Positions 1 to 11,200 of a stretch of 64,000 nt of DNA are shown here, in pieces (the first letter of the stretch is position 1; every line of letters starts with the position of its first letter). The stretch comes from Asterias rubens (taxonomy: Eukaryota; Echinodermata; Asteroidea; Forcipulatida; Asteriidae): assembly GCF_902459465.1 (NCBI RefSeq), contig NC_047062.1:32358673-32422672 (forward strand), in the 5' to 3' direction. The position numbers and the translations under genes were made by a program. Below the pieces are notes generated by a model, which was not told where the DNA came from, searched no databases, and saw only the letters and a program-made list of their open reading frames with translations.

Positions 1-75
1 GACCCATCCAGGGGCTGCAAACCAACAGCCATGCCCAACGACCTAGATGATGACTTCTGTTTACAGTTCGGATAA
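1..75 (+). CDS. Possible C-terminal end of an unrecognised gene (edge fragment)
   Basis: Frame 1 is open from the first base to a TAA at 73-75 and reads 24 residues, ending in an acidic stretch (NDLDDDFCLQFG). It could be the last codons of a plus-strand gene that enters from the left. It is too short to assign to a family and could equally be chance, because open runs of this length are common. No splice acceptor is visible because the window starts inside it. Confidence 0.15.
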   Translation, partial: DPSRGCKPTAMPNDLDDDFCLQFG

Positions 76-1828
76 AAGTTCCTCTGATTCTATTTATAGT
101 CACTCAACTTGCCCATTCCCATAATGATGTCATTTCACTGCTTGCCTGTGCCTAATTTTTCAACTCGACCTACATTTCCTTTACTCTTATCAGACTAGAA
201 TTCAAGTTATAAACCCCAAGGGAAAACTGACTGGATAGTCTTTTATCAGATTTGGAGTGAATCAAAAAAAAAATTCAATTTTTTTCCTTTGTTCAACCTC
301 AAATCTTATTAAAATTGTGAGTTGAAAATTGTATGATTACATTTCCATCCTCCATAGTTATTTTTTCACAACATAAATTGTTTCAGTTCAATTTAAAGCG
401 GAAGCTAATTTCAGAAACCCAATCGCTCCTTTATCGATTTAAAAAGTGTTAATAACGGAAAAAAAATCCTTGAAAATGGTTTTACCAGGTAAGTTTGCTG
501 CCACTATTATCCCCCATTGTAAAGATTGAGGCCTGGAAAGGAAAATAGTCTCAAACCTTTTTATTAAATGGAAATTCAAACCAGCAGAAGGCAGATCAAA
601 AGTGATGACAAACAACAGCTTTTTGTCAAGAGACAACAGACTTGACTAGGGGTCAATTTCACAAAGAGTTAGGAATAGTCCTAACTTAGGACTAGTCATT
701 AAAAATGTGCTAGTCCTAAGTTAATAGGACGAGTAACTTGTCCTAACTTGAGATAAGACTAGTCTTAATTCTTTGTTAAATCCACCCCTGGATTCAGACT
801 TGACCTGGATTCCAGGTCCTGTCATACCGATCCATTTCAGGTCAGTATGACTCCTGTCATACTGACCAAATCAGGGTCAGTATGGCACAGAATCTCTGTG
901 CAAATGACCCAGAACATGGGTCAAGCTGAAGTAGAATCCAAGTTCACTTATCTAACTGTAACCAGTTTTAGGGCCAGCTTGACCCCACATTGGGTCAGAC
1001 CCCTTAAAACCCTGGCATCCAAACTTGTTTGCGTATCTGTTTTAATAACTATCCAGTAAGAGTCCTTTCTGTTTTTGTTTTTAATTTTAAATCATAACTT
1101 ATAGAGTTTTATTTTATATACAATATGTAGTGATTAAATATTAAAACCAATTTTCAATACTTTTGTTGAATATTTATAAATCAATTTGAATTCACGCAAC
1201 TGCATATTACCGAGTGTAAAAATCTAAATGTTTTCTTTTTTTCAACCATGCTTGTTTTGTATTTTGTATAATCTTTCTTGTATTAAACAAATCTTCAAGT
1301 TTTCTTTGGTTAGACAAATTTATATGATTTGGATATCTTATAAACTTCATTTAAATAAAGATGTGTATCATTTTTGTAATACAATAAATAAATAACAACA
1401 AATCACAATACAGTATATACAAATAAATATTGGTTAAGGCAAGGTTTTTAAATAGGTTGAAATAGTAAATAACACAATAAATATATACACATCTCAAACT
1501 TAATTGAACTATATTTCATAAATTAGTTAAGTTCCATGCCATTCCCAACTACAACAAAAGGTAAGATTTATGAACTATTCCTTAATTTCTAAGAAACAAA
1601 TTTGACAAAATATGAACATCAGTTCCAAGATTTTGTTAAAATAAAAGGGGTTAAATTAAAATGTATATATGAACTGGCTCTCTGAATAATAGCTCATAAT
1701 ACTTACACTCTCTTCTTTAAAACTTCTCATAATTATTTCAGATAAAATATACTGTGAAACGATGTTGATTTTTAACATTTTAAGTATAAAGCAACTTTTG
1801 TTTTTCTCACCCCCAAAAGTAAGAAGCA
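76..1828. other. Non-coding, AT-rich stretch
   Basis: I see no gene here apart from a possible 14-bp terminal Speedy exon just beyond its right end (1829-1842). The stretch holds one hairpin-rich dispersed repeat (about 655-790). The DNA around 1080-1780 is very AT-rich and has several AATAAA-like strings on both strands, so part of it may be 3' untranslated sequence of the flanking genes. Confidence 0.5.
655..790. repeat. Hairpin-rich dispersed repeat (TCCTAACTTAGGACTAG family)
   Basis: The block begins GGGTCAATTTCACAAAGAG and ends with a roughly complementary TTTGTTAAATCCACCCC. Inside are several copies of TAGTCCTAACTTAGGACTAG-like palindromes. Related blocks lie at about 3885-3975, 20285-20395 and 42955-43105, and similar ends border the inverted repeat at 20122-20291. 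This layout fits a MITE-like non-autonomous element. I see no coding capacity. Confidence 0.55.
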
Positions 1829-1842
1829 TCATATGGGACATC
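1829..1842 (-). CDS. Candidate last coding exon of the Speedy-like gene
   Basis: On the minus strand the acceptor CTTGCAG is followed by 14 nt that close the open codon left by the exon ending at 2952, giving the tail Gly-Cys-Pro-Ile and then TGA. The phase fits, but 14 nt can fit by chance. The alternative is that the 2952 donor is not used and the exon reads through to the stop at 2851. Confidence 0.2.
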
Positions 1843-2506
1843 CTGCAAGGTGCTCTTTAAACCTGAAAATAATGAAATAAATTTAAATACTAACATGTAA
1901 AACAACTGATTTTATCCATTTGAAATAAAACAGCGAGTCTTGTTTCTAGAACCTGGGCATGGAGTGTGAGCATTTTTGACATCCATATTCTGCCTAATAT
2001 ACCTTTATCATGGTGTGGCTATCCTGATTTCCATCCATTCAAATCAATGAAATGAAACTGAGGCTGGAAGGAGAATTAGTCTGGTTCCTTTTGTTAGCAT
2101 TTATTGCTTTTATTGGATAGAAGGAATATGAACGAGATGGGGGCATGATAATTCCTTTTGTCATCCTAAATGCACCTTAAATGCACAACAGTGCATTTTG
2201 GGATGTTGTCGATGAAACATTTGGCATTGTGTAACAAAGCAGGTGAAACTTTTACCCAATCAGTGCTCTGGGTTTTAGTGTCAGTGGTACAATAGTACAT
2301 AAAAAAGCTTCTTTGTTTATCATTTCAAAGACTGAGCATAATTTTGTATACATTGCCTTGAAGTGAAGTAAACGAAGACCACAATGAGTCAACAGAAGAC
2401 TTCGATTGGAAAGTGGCAGCAGACTTAATAATTATATGCTTGTCTAATAAAATATTTTTCTTTAGTAAAAAGCAGTCAGGAACAATCAAAACTACTAAAA
2501 AATTTA

Positions 2507-2700
2507 AGACATTTTTGGCTGGTTGCCTATCTGCTAAGCTTTTTGTTTCAATGTACTAAGCATTTTTGTGTTTAAAATTTGTTTTAGGGGGCCAACAATC
2601 ACATCAATCTTAACATTCTTGACATTTTTGGCTGGTTGCCTACTTGTACCTGCAAAGCAGTTTTTTAAAGGTGCTAAGCATTTTTAGGCTGAAAAGTTAA
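2507..2700. repeat. Two-copy tandem duplication
   Basis: The string GACATTTTTGGCTGGTTGCC occurs near 2509 and again near 2621. Each copy is followed by similar sequence containing CTAAGCATTTTT. The period is about 112 bp. It lies in the 3' part of, or just beyond, the minus-strand Speedy-like gene. Confidence 0.6.
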
Positions 2701-2951
2701 GTTAAGGTTATTTAGTAGGGCCAAGATTTCTCTTAGTACCTCTTAGTACCTCTCAGATTGTTTTTCTCAGCTTTTCTCCAGAAGACGATCAGAGCATACT
2801 GAAACCAACGGTTCTTTTCAGAACCAGCCAAACTCGTTTAGAGATAGTTATTACATGGGGATACCGCAGAACTTTCCATAACATATTTCCATCATGCAAA
2901 GTTTCAAATCCCACTTTTGTGTAAATTGAGACATTAAAGTATGACACTTAC

Positions 2952-5900
2952 CATGCATATCAAATCTGCTGGGTGTGAAGTGGGATGGTGGCTCTTCTAG
3001 ACTATCAGTGGATGTGTTAGTACACGATGACAGATACAGATGACATGGGCTCCCAGTCATGATGGAACTAGGGGAACAGTAGGCAAAGCTTCCACTCTCA
3101 GCACACAGCTCGCAATGGACAGGGGACAAGCCTGGACCTCGGGGGCACGTCTCATCATTGTCATCCTCACTGTTGAGGTTGTTGTCATATTGCCTGATGG
3201 CACCGGAATGGTGTAATGGACGCTCTCTTAACCAGATGACATGATCAGGAGATATGGCCATCAGCTATGGTAGACAATAATAACAACAGGTATTTGTATA
3301 AAGCACATTACACTTTTACTAAGCCCTGTTCATTGGGCCTTATACATTTCTAAAAAACCAACTTAAATCCTTTGGAGAATGAAGCACCATCAGCCAAAGT
3401 CACAAATACCTTCCCTTGTGTGTGACATATTTACTCCTGGTGATGCGAAACAAACAAACTAGTTAATAGCGGAGTATTACCTTCCCATTTCTCTCCTTCA
3501 ATTATTAGACAACAATTTTTGCATGTTTTTTTATTTTTTATATGCAAGTCGCCTGACACACAAGGCCTGAAGGTCACTTCAAGGTGTGGGCTACAATTAT
3601 ATTTTCCAGAGGCTGTTGCCACCTACTCACTCCTAGGGCTGAAACAGGGTTACCCCTTTTACAGTCCATACAAATGTAGGCTTGGGTATCATCAATTCGA
3701 AGCCTGGCCGGTAGAGCAGAAAGCACTACCTCCCCAATTTTATGTAGCAAGTGTCACGACCGGAATCCGAACCCACACCCTGCTGATCAAACACCAGTGC
3801 TTGAATCCGGTGCTCTTAACCGCTCGGCCATGACACTATTACATTCCTAGGTCTCTGATGAAGAATAACTTATTGAGAAATGTTGAAAACGAGTTACTCG
3901 TCCTAACTTAGGACTAGCCACACATTTTGTATATCTCCTAGGACTAGCCTAACTCTTTGTGAAATCGACCCCTGGACACTTTTGGTAATTATTGTTAGCA
4001 TTAAAACAATGGGATACACCAAGTGAGAATACTGGTCATTGACAATAACCAAAGGTGTCCAGTGCCTTTAAGGACATACCTCTTCACAGCATTTTCGACT
4101 CACAGCTGCTCTGTAGTCAATGGTCCTTAACATTTTGTCTCTCTTCTTCAGGAAGTGTGGATACTTATCTCTCCATGCGAGGCCGAGAGCCCAAGGGAAT
4201 ATCTCATACTTGCTTTCCTCTTCATCTTCTTCCATGTCATTTGCAAGGTATCTGCCAGAAACAAGATTTCAAATTGTTCAATTAAAGGCACTGGGCACTC
4301 TTGGTAATAACTCAAAATAATTAATAGCATAAAAACTTACTATGGAGAGCTGTTGATAGTAAAAAAAACTATTGTGAGAAACACTCCCTCTTAAATAACT
4401 TAGTTTTCAAGAAAGAAGTAATCCACAAAAATATTTCAACTTGATTATAAAGATCTCAGAATTAGATTTTGAGGTCTCGAAATCAAGCATCTGAGAGCAA
4501 ACAACTTCGTGGACAAGGGTGTTTTTTTCTTCCATTATTATCTCGCAAATTCGATGACCAATTGAGTTCAAATTTTCACAGGTTTGTTATTGTGTGCATT
4601 TGTTGAGATACAACAAGTGAGATGCCTGGTTTTTGACAATTACCAAAGGTGTCCAGTGCCTTTCAATTAATTTTTTTTATATTACCCCTACAGCGATGTG
4701 AGCTAGCACTATAAACTCAGTACTAACATTCATCGGTGTAGGGGTAACAAACAAAATTAACATTCTTTATCCTCAATGCAATAACATCTAGTAAATACAA
4801 AACTTGTTTGTAACTCTGCTGAAAGTTATCAGTAATGGTGCTGCATACTCATAAGGAGTTGAGATGGTTTCAGAAATGCTTAGGGCCAAATGAACAGAAC
4901 TAATAGTTCATTTTGTAAAGCACCTTAGGAGCTTAAGCGACTTGAATACATGCACAATACAAATGTTTGTATTTTGTTGGTATCTGATGGATAATTTTTA
5001 CAGGCACTGGGCAGTGGGTTGTGTGAAAAAAAGCAAGCGTTTTCCTCAAGATTTTCCTATCATTAAAGTTGTGTATAGAGATACCCAAAAGGTTTCAACC
5101 AATTTGTGCATGAGAGAAAGTAAAAAAGTAACACTCACAGGGCAACAAAGAAGTTTATTCTTGTGTACTGCTTGGTTGTGTAGTTTGCTCTCTTGAAATA
5201 TGCAAACACCATTGCAAGAAGATACTGTAAAGAAAATAAAGCTGTCCATAATAGTTATTAGATCTTGTTTTCAAGTCCCAAGTTCCCACGTCCACTTCAT
5301 CCTGTGCATGTCCAAGTTGTCCAAGTCATCCTGTAACTTAACTGTGAAATCAGATTATTACAACTATTAATGGCCTTTATATTTCTGGAACATAAATTGA
5401 AAGCAAGGATGCCTCATAAGTGAACTTGAGTAGACCTGTTAACAAGGTTGATTGCTATGTGATCCAGAAACACTGGGGTTAACCCTTACTCTTCTATGAT
5501 AAGAGTTCTGGGTATGAGCATTACCAACCATAGGCCTAAAACATGGGACCATCCGAAAGACAAAAGCATTTATGGTCTTGCTCAGTGACACAAGTGCCAC
5601 AACCGGAACTCAAACCCACACTCTACTGATTAGAAACACCAGGGCTTGAGACTGGTGCTCTTTACCGCTCGGCCAAGACATGCCATTGTCCACAAACTCA
5701 TACAGAAAAAATGTGGAGAAAAAAAAATCAAAGTTATGATACTTGTTTTTATAAATACAAACTTGGTATATCTCTAACCTTGTCTGCTACCCTCGCACAA
5801 CTGTCCATCCAGAGGAAATCTTGAATCAGGGTATCATCTACATTTAATAACAAATAAAACAATTGTTAAAAAACCTTCCTTCTTTTCACATATAAACAAA

Positions 5901-6582
5901 AAAATTAACTAAAACATAAATAATAAAATAAACAATTGTTTAAAATAATATTGATGTGTACATTTTCTACTGATTTAAAAGATGTTTAATTTGCATAGCA
6001 GATGTTGTTATAGATGTTTAAAGGTGTTTAAACATAGGGTTGAAATTAACTCTAGCTACTGGGAAATCTCAGTGGTCTAGTTGGTATGACACTACTCTAG
6101 AATTGCAAAGGTTATGCGCTATTTGTTTTCACAGAACTCCGGAAAGTACTGAATATACAGTGATAACACAAATCAATGAATATCGGTAAAACCAATATTA
6201 ATATTCTAATTCTATTTATGTTTGAATTTAAGTTTCAAAAGAATTTGCAATAATAAGAAAAAATCTCACCAAAGAGTCTGAAGAATGCTGCCATCTCTTT
6301 GCTTGTTACTGTCATGGGAGCATTTTTAGCCCTCTTTGGTGGACTGCAAAACTCGGCTGTGACATTGGTAATGTCCTGACATGGTCCACGGTAGGACTTA
6401 ACTTCTGTGTCTATTCTGCGTTTCACTGGGTGCAGAATCGGCATGGCTGCTGGGTTTTTCACAACATCCACCCGCATTTCGCTTTTAATGTTGTTGACTG
6501 GTATGGGAGAAAGTGTTCCACAAAGAAAACAGCTCAGCAGGGAAGAAATTTCTGAATCTTTTTGCCGGGAACCTTTTGCCAT
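2952..6582 (-). CDS. Speedy/RINGO-like cyclin-dependent-kinase activator
   Basis: Five coding exons join in phase on the minus strand: 6270-6582, 5779-5837, 5139-5224, 4080-4251 and 2952-3264, giving 314 codons plus one base. The joined protein carries the Speedy/RINGO core at about residues 93-225: [41 protein letters not shown], an acidic DMEEDEEE run, [24 protein letters not shown] and [10 protein letters not shown]. Speedy proteins bind and activate CDK1/CDK2 without T-loop phosphorylation and act in oocyte maturation and the cell cycle. The first ATG (6580-6582) follows an acceptor at 6618-6619, so an upstream exon, probably untranslated, is expected. The C-terminus is uncertain: a good donor (GTAAGT) follows 2952, but without splicing the frame runs to a stop at 2851. 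Which vertebrate Speedy it matches one-to-one is not decided; A is the closest by eye. Confidence 0.88.
3535..3836 (-). mobile_element. tRNA-Leu-derived SINE, tail type 1
   Basis: On the minus strand it opens with a tRNA-like head: an A box (GGCCGAGCGGTTAAGAGCACC), a CTCAAGC-type anticodon region, a long variable arm and a B box (GGGTTCGGATTCC). The body ends with GGCCTTGTGTGTCAGGCGAC. The same head and tail occur at 47553-47895 in the other orientation. It sits in an intron of the Speedy-like gene. Short open frames over it are incidental. Confidence 0.8.
3974..4071. mobile_element. Internally deleted copy of the ~380-bp MITE family
   Basis: The left end GACACTTTTGGTAATTATTG and the right end AACCAAAGGTGTCCAGTGCC match the ends of the full copy at 4281-4665, but most of the interior is gone. 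It lies 8 bases from the end of a Speedy-like coding exon (4080). Confidence 0.7.
4281..4665 (+). mobile_element. MITE-like element, ~380 bp, full copy
   Basis: It starts TTAAAGGCACTGGGCACTC and ends with the inverse GGTGTCCAGTGCCTTTCAA. Inside are conserved blocks: ATTAATAGCATAAA, AACACTCCCTCTTAAATAAC, an inverted TTTGAGGTCTCGAAATCAAG segment, and ACAAGGGTGTTTTTTTCTTC. Further copies lie at 28060-28416, 33194-33575, 39420-39715, 40960-41277 and 62590-62895. There is no open frame, so it would need a transposase supplied in trans. Confidence 0.75.
5530..5690 (-). mobile_element. tRNA-Leu-derived SINE, head fragment
   Basis: The sequence ends (read on plus) GGTGCTCTTTACCGCTCGGCC, the reverse of the A box of the SINE family, preceded by the reverse of the B box region (AACCGGAACTCAAACCC). 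It lies inside a Speedy-like intron. Confidence 0.7.
6060..6165 (+). mobile_element. Second tRNA-related SINE family, fragment
   Basis: AAATCTCAGTGGTCTAGTTGG resembles a tRNA A box region and is followed by CACTACTCTAGAATTGCAAA. A matching copy in reverse lies at about 60775-60825, where the B box (GGTTC) is kept. Related B-box pieces are at 16585-16645 and 57975-58045. This family is distinct from the Leu-type SINE. Confidence 0.55.
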
Positions 6583-6617
6583 GTCCTGAGTGAAAACCTC
6601 ATTGGAAAGTCTGTATG

Positions 6618-8231
6618 CTGTAGAAATTTAAAAAAAATCATAAAGGCAACATTGAAAATATTTGTTCTTTTTAAAAAATAGTGTCATTCAGATCATCGAG
6701 GGGAGCTTTACTTTTAATTTTAGCATGCTTATCCCCAACTTTTGATGTATTAAATTAGACCACAACAATTAAGCATATTGTTTTTATATTATTCAAAGTT
6801 TACTCAATACAATCTTTAACTGAACACTACTTGAGTTGATTTTTTTTTCCAGACAGTCTGACCATGACCAATGACCATGGACATAATGGAGCTAACTTTA
6901 ATTTTGTTTAGGGCGGGTTAGGTGGCTAGGATGGTAGGACTAGGTCTAGGTGCGGAAAATTATTCAAAGTGAACACTCCAATTCAACTGAAAGATTGAAA
7001 ACAAAATAGTTTGCCAGCTGCTTGCTTTTTAAATAATTAATTCATTTTATTTATTTGCAACCCAATACAATTAGGGGCCTATACAAAAAGTGCAATATAT
7101 ATTGTAAAATAAAATGAACCTTGAATTTAATTGAACTGAAGTTGAAGTGAGTGTTTTCTTGAAGAAAGTCCTACCTTTTTCTTCTCTTTTTCAAAGAACT
7201 AAGTTTTCTAACCCCTCCTCATGCCCCTCCGAACATGATCATGGCCTAACAAAAAAATGCTTGCTTGCCAAACTGTCCATGCTGTCTCTCCCGCACACAT
7301 TACAACATTACAACCTCATCACCATGGTCACCTTTAATCTTTACATAGAGCCTTGTCTGTCTTGACTAATTTTTGTCCAATGTTAAGACTCTTTTTACCA
7401 TCAATCATGACATGCGAGTGTGCGACAAAAGTTTGTCTTCATTTCTTCATATTTATAAACTTATTATAATTGTTCTGAAAGCTTGTCAAACCATGGTCAA
7501 ACACGCCTATATCACCCAAGTCAAATGGTACGCGGTCAGCCCATTCGTTGGCTGGATGATTTCTGTCACATTTTTGGCTTTCGTTCAGGTTAAAAAACAA
7601 AACTAATCACTCACCCGTTCACTGCCACCTCCTCCACCGTCCACTGTCGTCTGCTTTAATTCTCTGATGTTGTTTTTGTGTGTATGAAACAACAAAATGT
7701 GCAGAACATGAACCACGTCGATGTGCACATGTACGTCATTTATTCACGTTCACTTTTTCTTTTGAACATTCGCGCGCGTTTCAATACAATGTCGTCTGCT
7801 AACCAGTGGCAGGGAATTTTGATAAAAATCTGTCAAAAAAGTATAGACTCTGATGGTACATTAATGTTATCATAATAATATAATCTTCCTTGACCTTCGT
7901 TTTTTGTTCTTTCTTTTTTAAAGATTTGTTTTTCATTTCTCTGAAGAAGAAAATCAATAATCTTTTATGCACGCAGTGGATCGAGCGCAACGCACAATGC
8001 GCGTCTCTTTATTTTTGTACACCGCTAAAGTGTTAGGGCGCCCCCTATTTTATGCTGATGTGTAGTTTTTTTCATGTCTGACCAACTGGTATTCGGCCTT
8101 CCATGCGTTATGGACGCATGTCATAGTGTACCAACGAGTTATGATGTCAAAAATCTTATGTTGTCGTGTGAAAATGAGGAAGGTGTACCGCTGAACACTG
8201 AACACTAAAACTGTCCTAAAAACAACCCAAA
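6618..8231. promoter_or_regulatory. Divergent intergenic region between Speedy-like gene and SYVN1
   Basis: This 1.6-kb stretch separates the first resolved Speedy-like exon (minus) from the SYVN1 start codon (plus), so both promoters and a Speedy 5' exon should lie here. The part nearest SYVN1 (about 7700-8230) has more CpG than the surrounding DNA, for example CGCGCGCG near 7770 and CGAGCGCAACGC near 7982. I cannot point to a specific TATA box or initiator. The short open frames here show no family signal. Confidence 0.4.
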
Positions 8232-11200
8232 ATGAGAGGGTTTTTACTCACAGCGGCCAGCTTTGGCCTAACAGCATCCGTTGTTGGTCATGCTTTCTTC
8301 CAGAAGAAACAGTTTTATCCCTCTGTGGTGTATTTAACCAAGTCAAACCCCAGCATGGCGGTAAGTTTTTTTGTAAAATAATTATTCCTGTATAGTGTAT
8401 TCTATTTATTTTGTCAGTTTGTAATTCCAAATAATTAACGAACTAATTGGAAATTTTTCAATGTCATTAACTTGTTGGGTACCTGGGTACTGTATTCAAT
8501 GTTTTAGACTTCCTTTAGTTCTTAGGCCTTAAGCCTTAACGGCCTTTCTTGAAAATAACAAAGCTAATTCTATCATGGATTCAATTACAATTAGGCCTAA
8601 GTTTATATTTATAAACTGATAGTGATAAACAATAAATGTCGGCCTTTTATTTTTAATAAGAGAATAAAAGGGTAGCGACTTGTTCCTTCACAGCCATATA
8701 GAACCCGCAGGGTCGTTGCCGTGTGATAATTAAAGGCCCGAGCGGAAGGCGAGGGCCAGCAATGCCTGTTTTGTAAGGCTAAGCAATGCCTGTTTTGTCA
8801 ACTTAGAAAAGGTCTCCTGCGCACATGCCAGGTCGCGTATATAGGCCAGTGCACCCTCTAGTTCTTATGTGGTGTAAACCGAGGCTGGAAGAACAAAATA
8901 ATCTGGTTCCTATTTGCAAATGATTATTAGTATTTATTATTGTTATTCGGTTTGACTTTGAGGAACATGACCAAGATAGAGGCAGCATGACAAAGGTCTA
9001 TAATATGCTACACTTTCAGTCGTCGGCTAGCTGTGCCAACATCCATGGCAGAGCTCTTGTCCTATTCAGCTTTTTCAAAAAAAAAAAATATAAATTTTAA
9101 GATAATAACTGACTGACTGATAGTATTTTGTTTGTTTTCAACTCAGGTAATTTACATGCAAGCCTTCGTCATGGTGATTTTAATGGGGAAACTTTTCAAA
9201 AAGGTGTTTTTTGGTCAACTGAGAGCTGCAGAAATGGAGGTGAGTTCATTTCAAATAACCTTTCATTCAATTATTGAACAAAAGTCTATTTGGACCTGCT
9301 CAGATGGCAAAATCTTAAATTTATCAGAGCTTACCGTAACACTGATTCCCTTGCCACTATGTAAACATTCCTTAATAATTTTGTTTGCCTACAGACTCTC
9401 CTTTTTCCAGCATGTCACAGAAAACAAAGCTATTTTATTTTGTTAGGCCAAATTTGCAATTAAAATACATACAGGTGTTTCCCAGCTCCATAACTTACAA
9501 TTGAATTGTTTGTGAAATAGGTTAATTCTATATTCTGCATATTCTTTCATCAAATATTCAAGGTCCTGAGGCAAACATTTGATGCAATAAGTATTTTCAG
9601 TCGATTTAATTTCTGGAGGTAGTGAATTCATATTAACTTTGATTAGATTCACTGAGGAAACTATTACAATTTGTGGCAAACTGCAATTTAGCATCTTTCA
9701 CTCACTCCAAAATAAATAAATTACCAGCGCACAGGATACCGGCAGTGCAGTGTACATTACACCGTGATTCCTTCAAAACCATTATTGGAACAATAACAAA
9801 GCAAGGTATGAGTGGGGGGTGATCTTTACACCCCATAATTTGAAGGGTTATAACAGCGTCCGAACAGAACTTGTATTTAACAGGCATGCTGTTCTTTCCA
9901 CTTAATCTGATTTTCCAATGGGAGACTTTCTGGGACGATAGAGGGCAGCAGACTTACCGGGTAAATCCATTGTTCTCAGAATTATGCGCCTGTTCAGAAC
10001 TACGTAAACAATGTAAACTTACCCGGTATGTCTGCTGCCACCTAGCGTTGGAAAGTCTCCTATTGTTCCTTTTCCTTGGGAAAAATTGTGTTTGAATAGC
10101 CTGAAATGGCTATTTTACAGCCTATATTTTACAGCCTACCTGTATGCTTGGTTTTTGGAAGGGTAAGGGCACCCTATGAGGAAATTGTTAATTTTACTGG
10201 AGCAGGCAATGACCAGTGGGCATGATGGAGGCAACCACCTCAGTGCCTCTATGAAGTATCAGTCCTGCTTCACCATGTTTAAATGTTAGTCGCCCCTTGT
10301 ACAGTATACAATTGTTGCACGCTGTGTCATGACGGGATCCATTGCGTTTTGTACACCGAGGCGAAGCCAGGACCCAAGTCACAGCATGCAACAATTGTTT
10401 TGTTATACCTTTGTAACATTGTTATTGCTCTTCTCGAAGTTCTGTTGTCATCTTCAAACATTATTAAGACGGAGCAATGCATAGTTTAATCATGGTTTAA
10501 TAAGCAGACAAACAGTTCAAATAAGAAACAAATCTTTACCTGTTCCCTCGAACCGCGTGTGTTTCGTACAGTGCTGGAAATCGACCATCGGTGGGAACAA
10601 TCAGTGATGTACACTGGTGTACATCACTTTTCATGTTACCCGGCGCGCTGTGCATTACGCGTAACGCGCATCTTTAGCCATGATACATGCGTATTTGTTG
10701 CACGGCACCTGATTGGTTCTCGACCAATCAAACTTCACAATTTGTGCAGAGTTATAACAATTGTACATGATAAACCATTTTCTAGGACCAAATATCATGC
10801 ATTTTGTTACCGCTAGGACCAAATCTCATGCATGCTGTTACCGCTAGGACCAAATATCATGCATGCTGTTAACCGCTAGGACCAAATACATGTATCATGC
10901 ATGCTGTTACCATTTTGTTTTCTTTTCTCTTTGAATGCTAGCACCTGATTGAGCGCTCCTGGTACGCAGTGACAGAAACCTGTTTGGCTTTTACAGTATT
11001 CAGAGATGACTTCAGTCCTAAATTTGTTGCAATGTTTACATTTCTACTCTTCTTAAAATGTTTCCATTGGCTGGCAGAAGACCGGGTAGATTATGTAAGT
11101 ATTTGAATAATTCGTCATGGTCTGACAGTTTTGCAACACCTGTCTTTATATTTATGAATATTTTGCCATCATCCGGGGTAATATGATATTTTTAGTGCTA

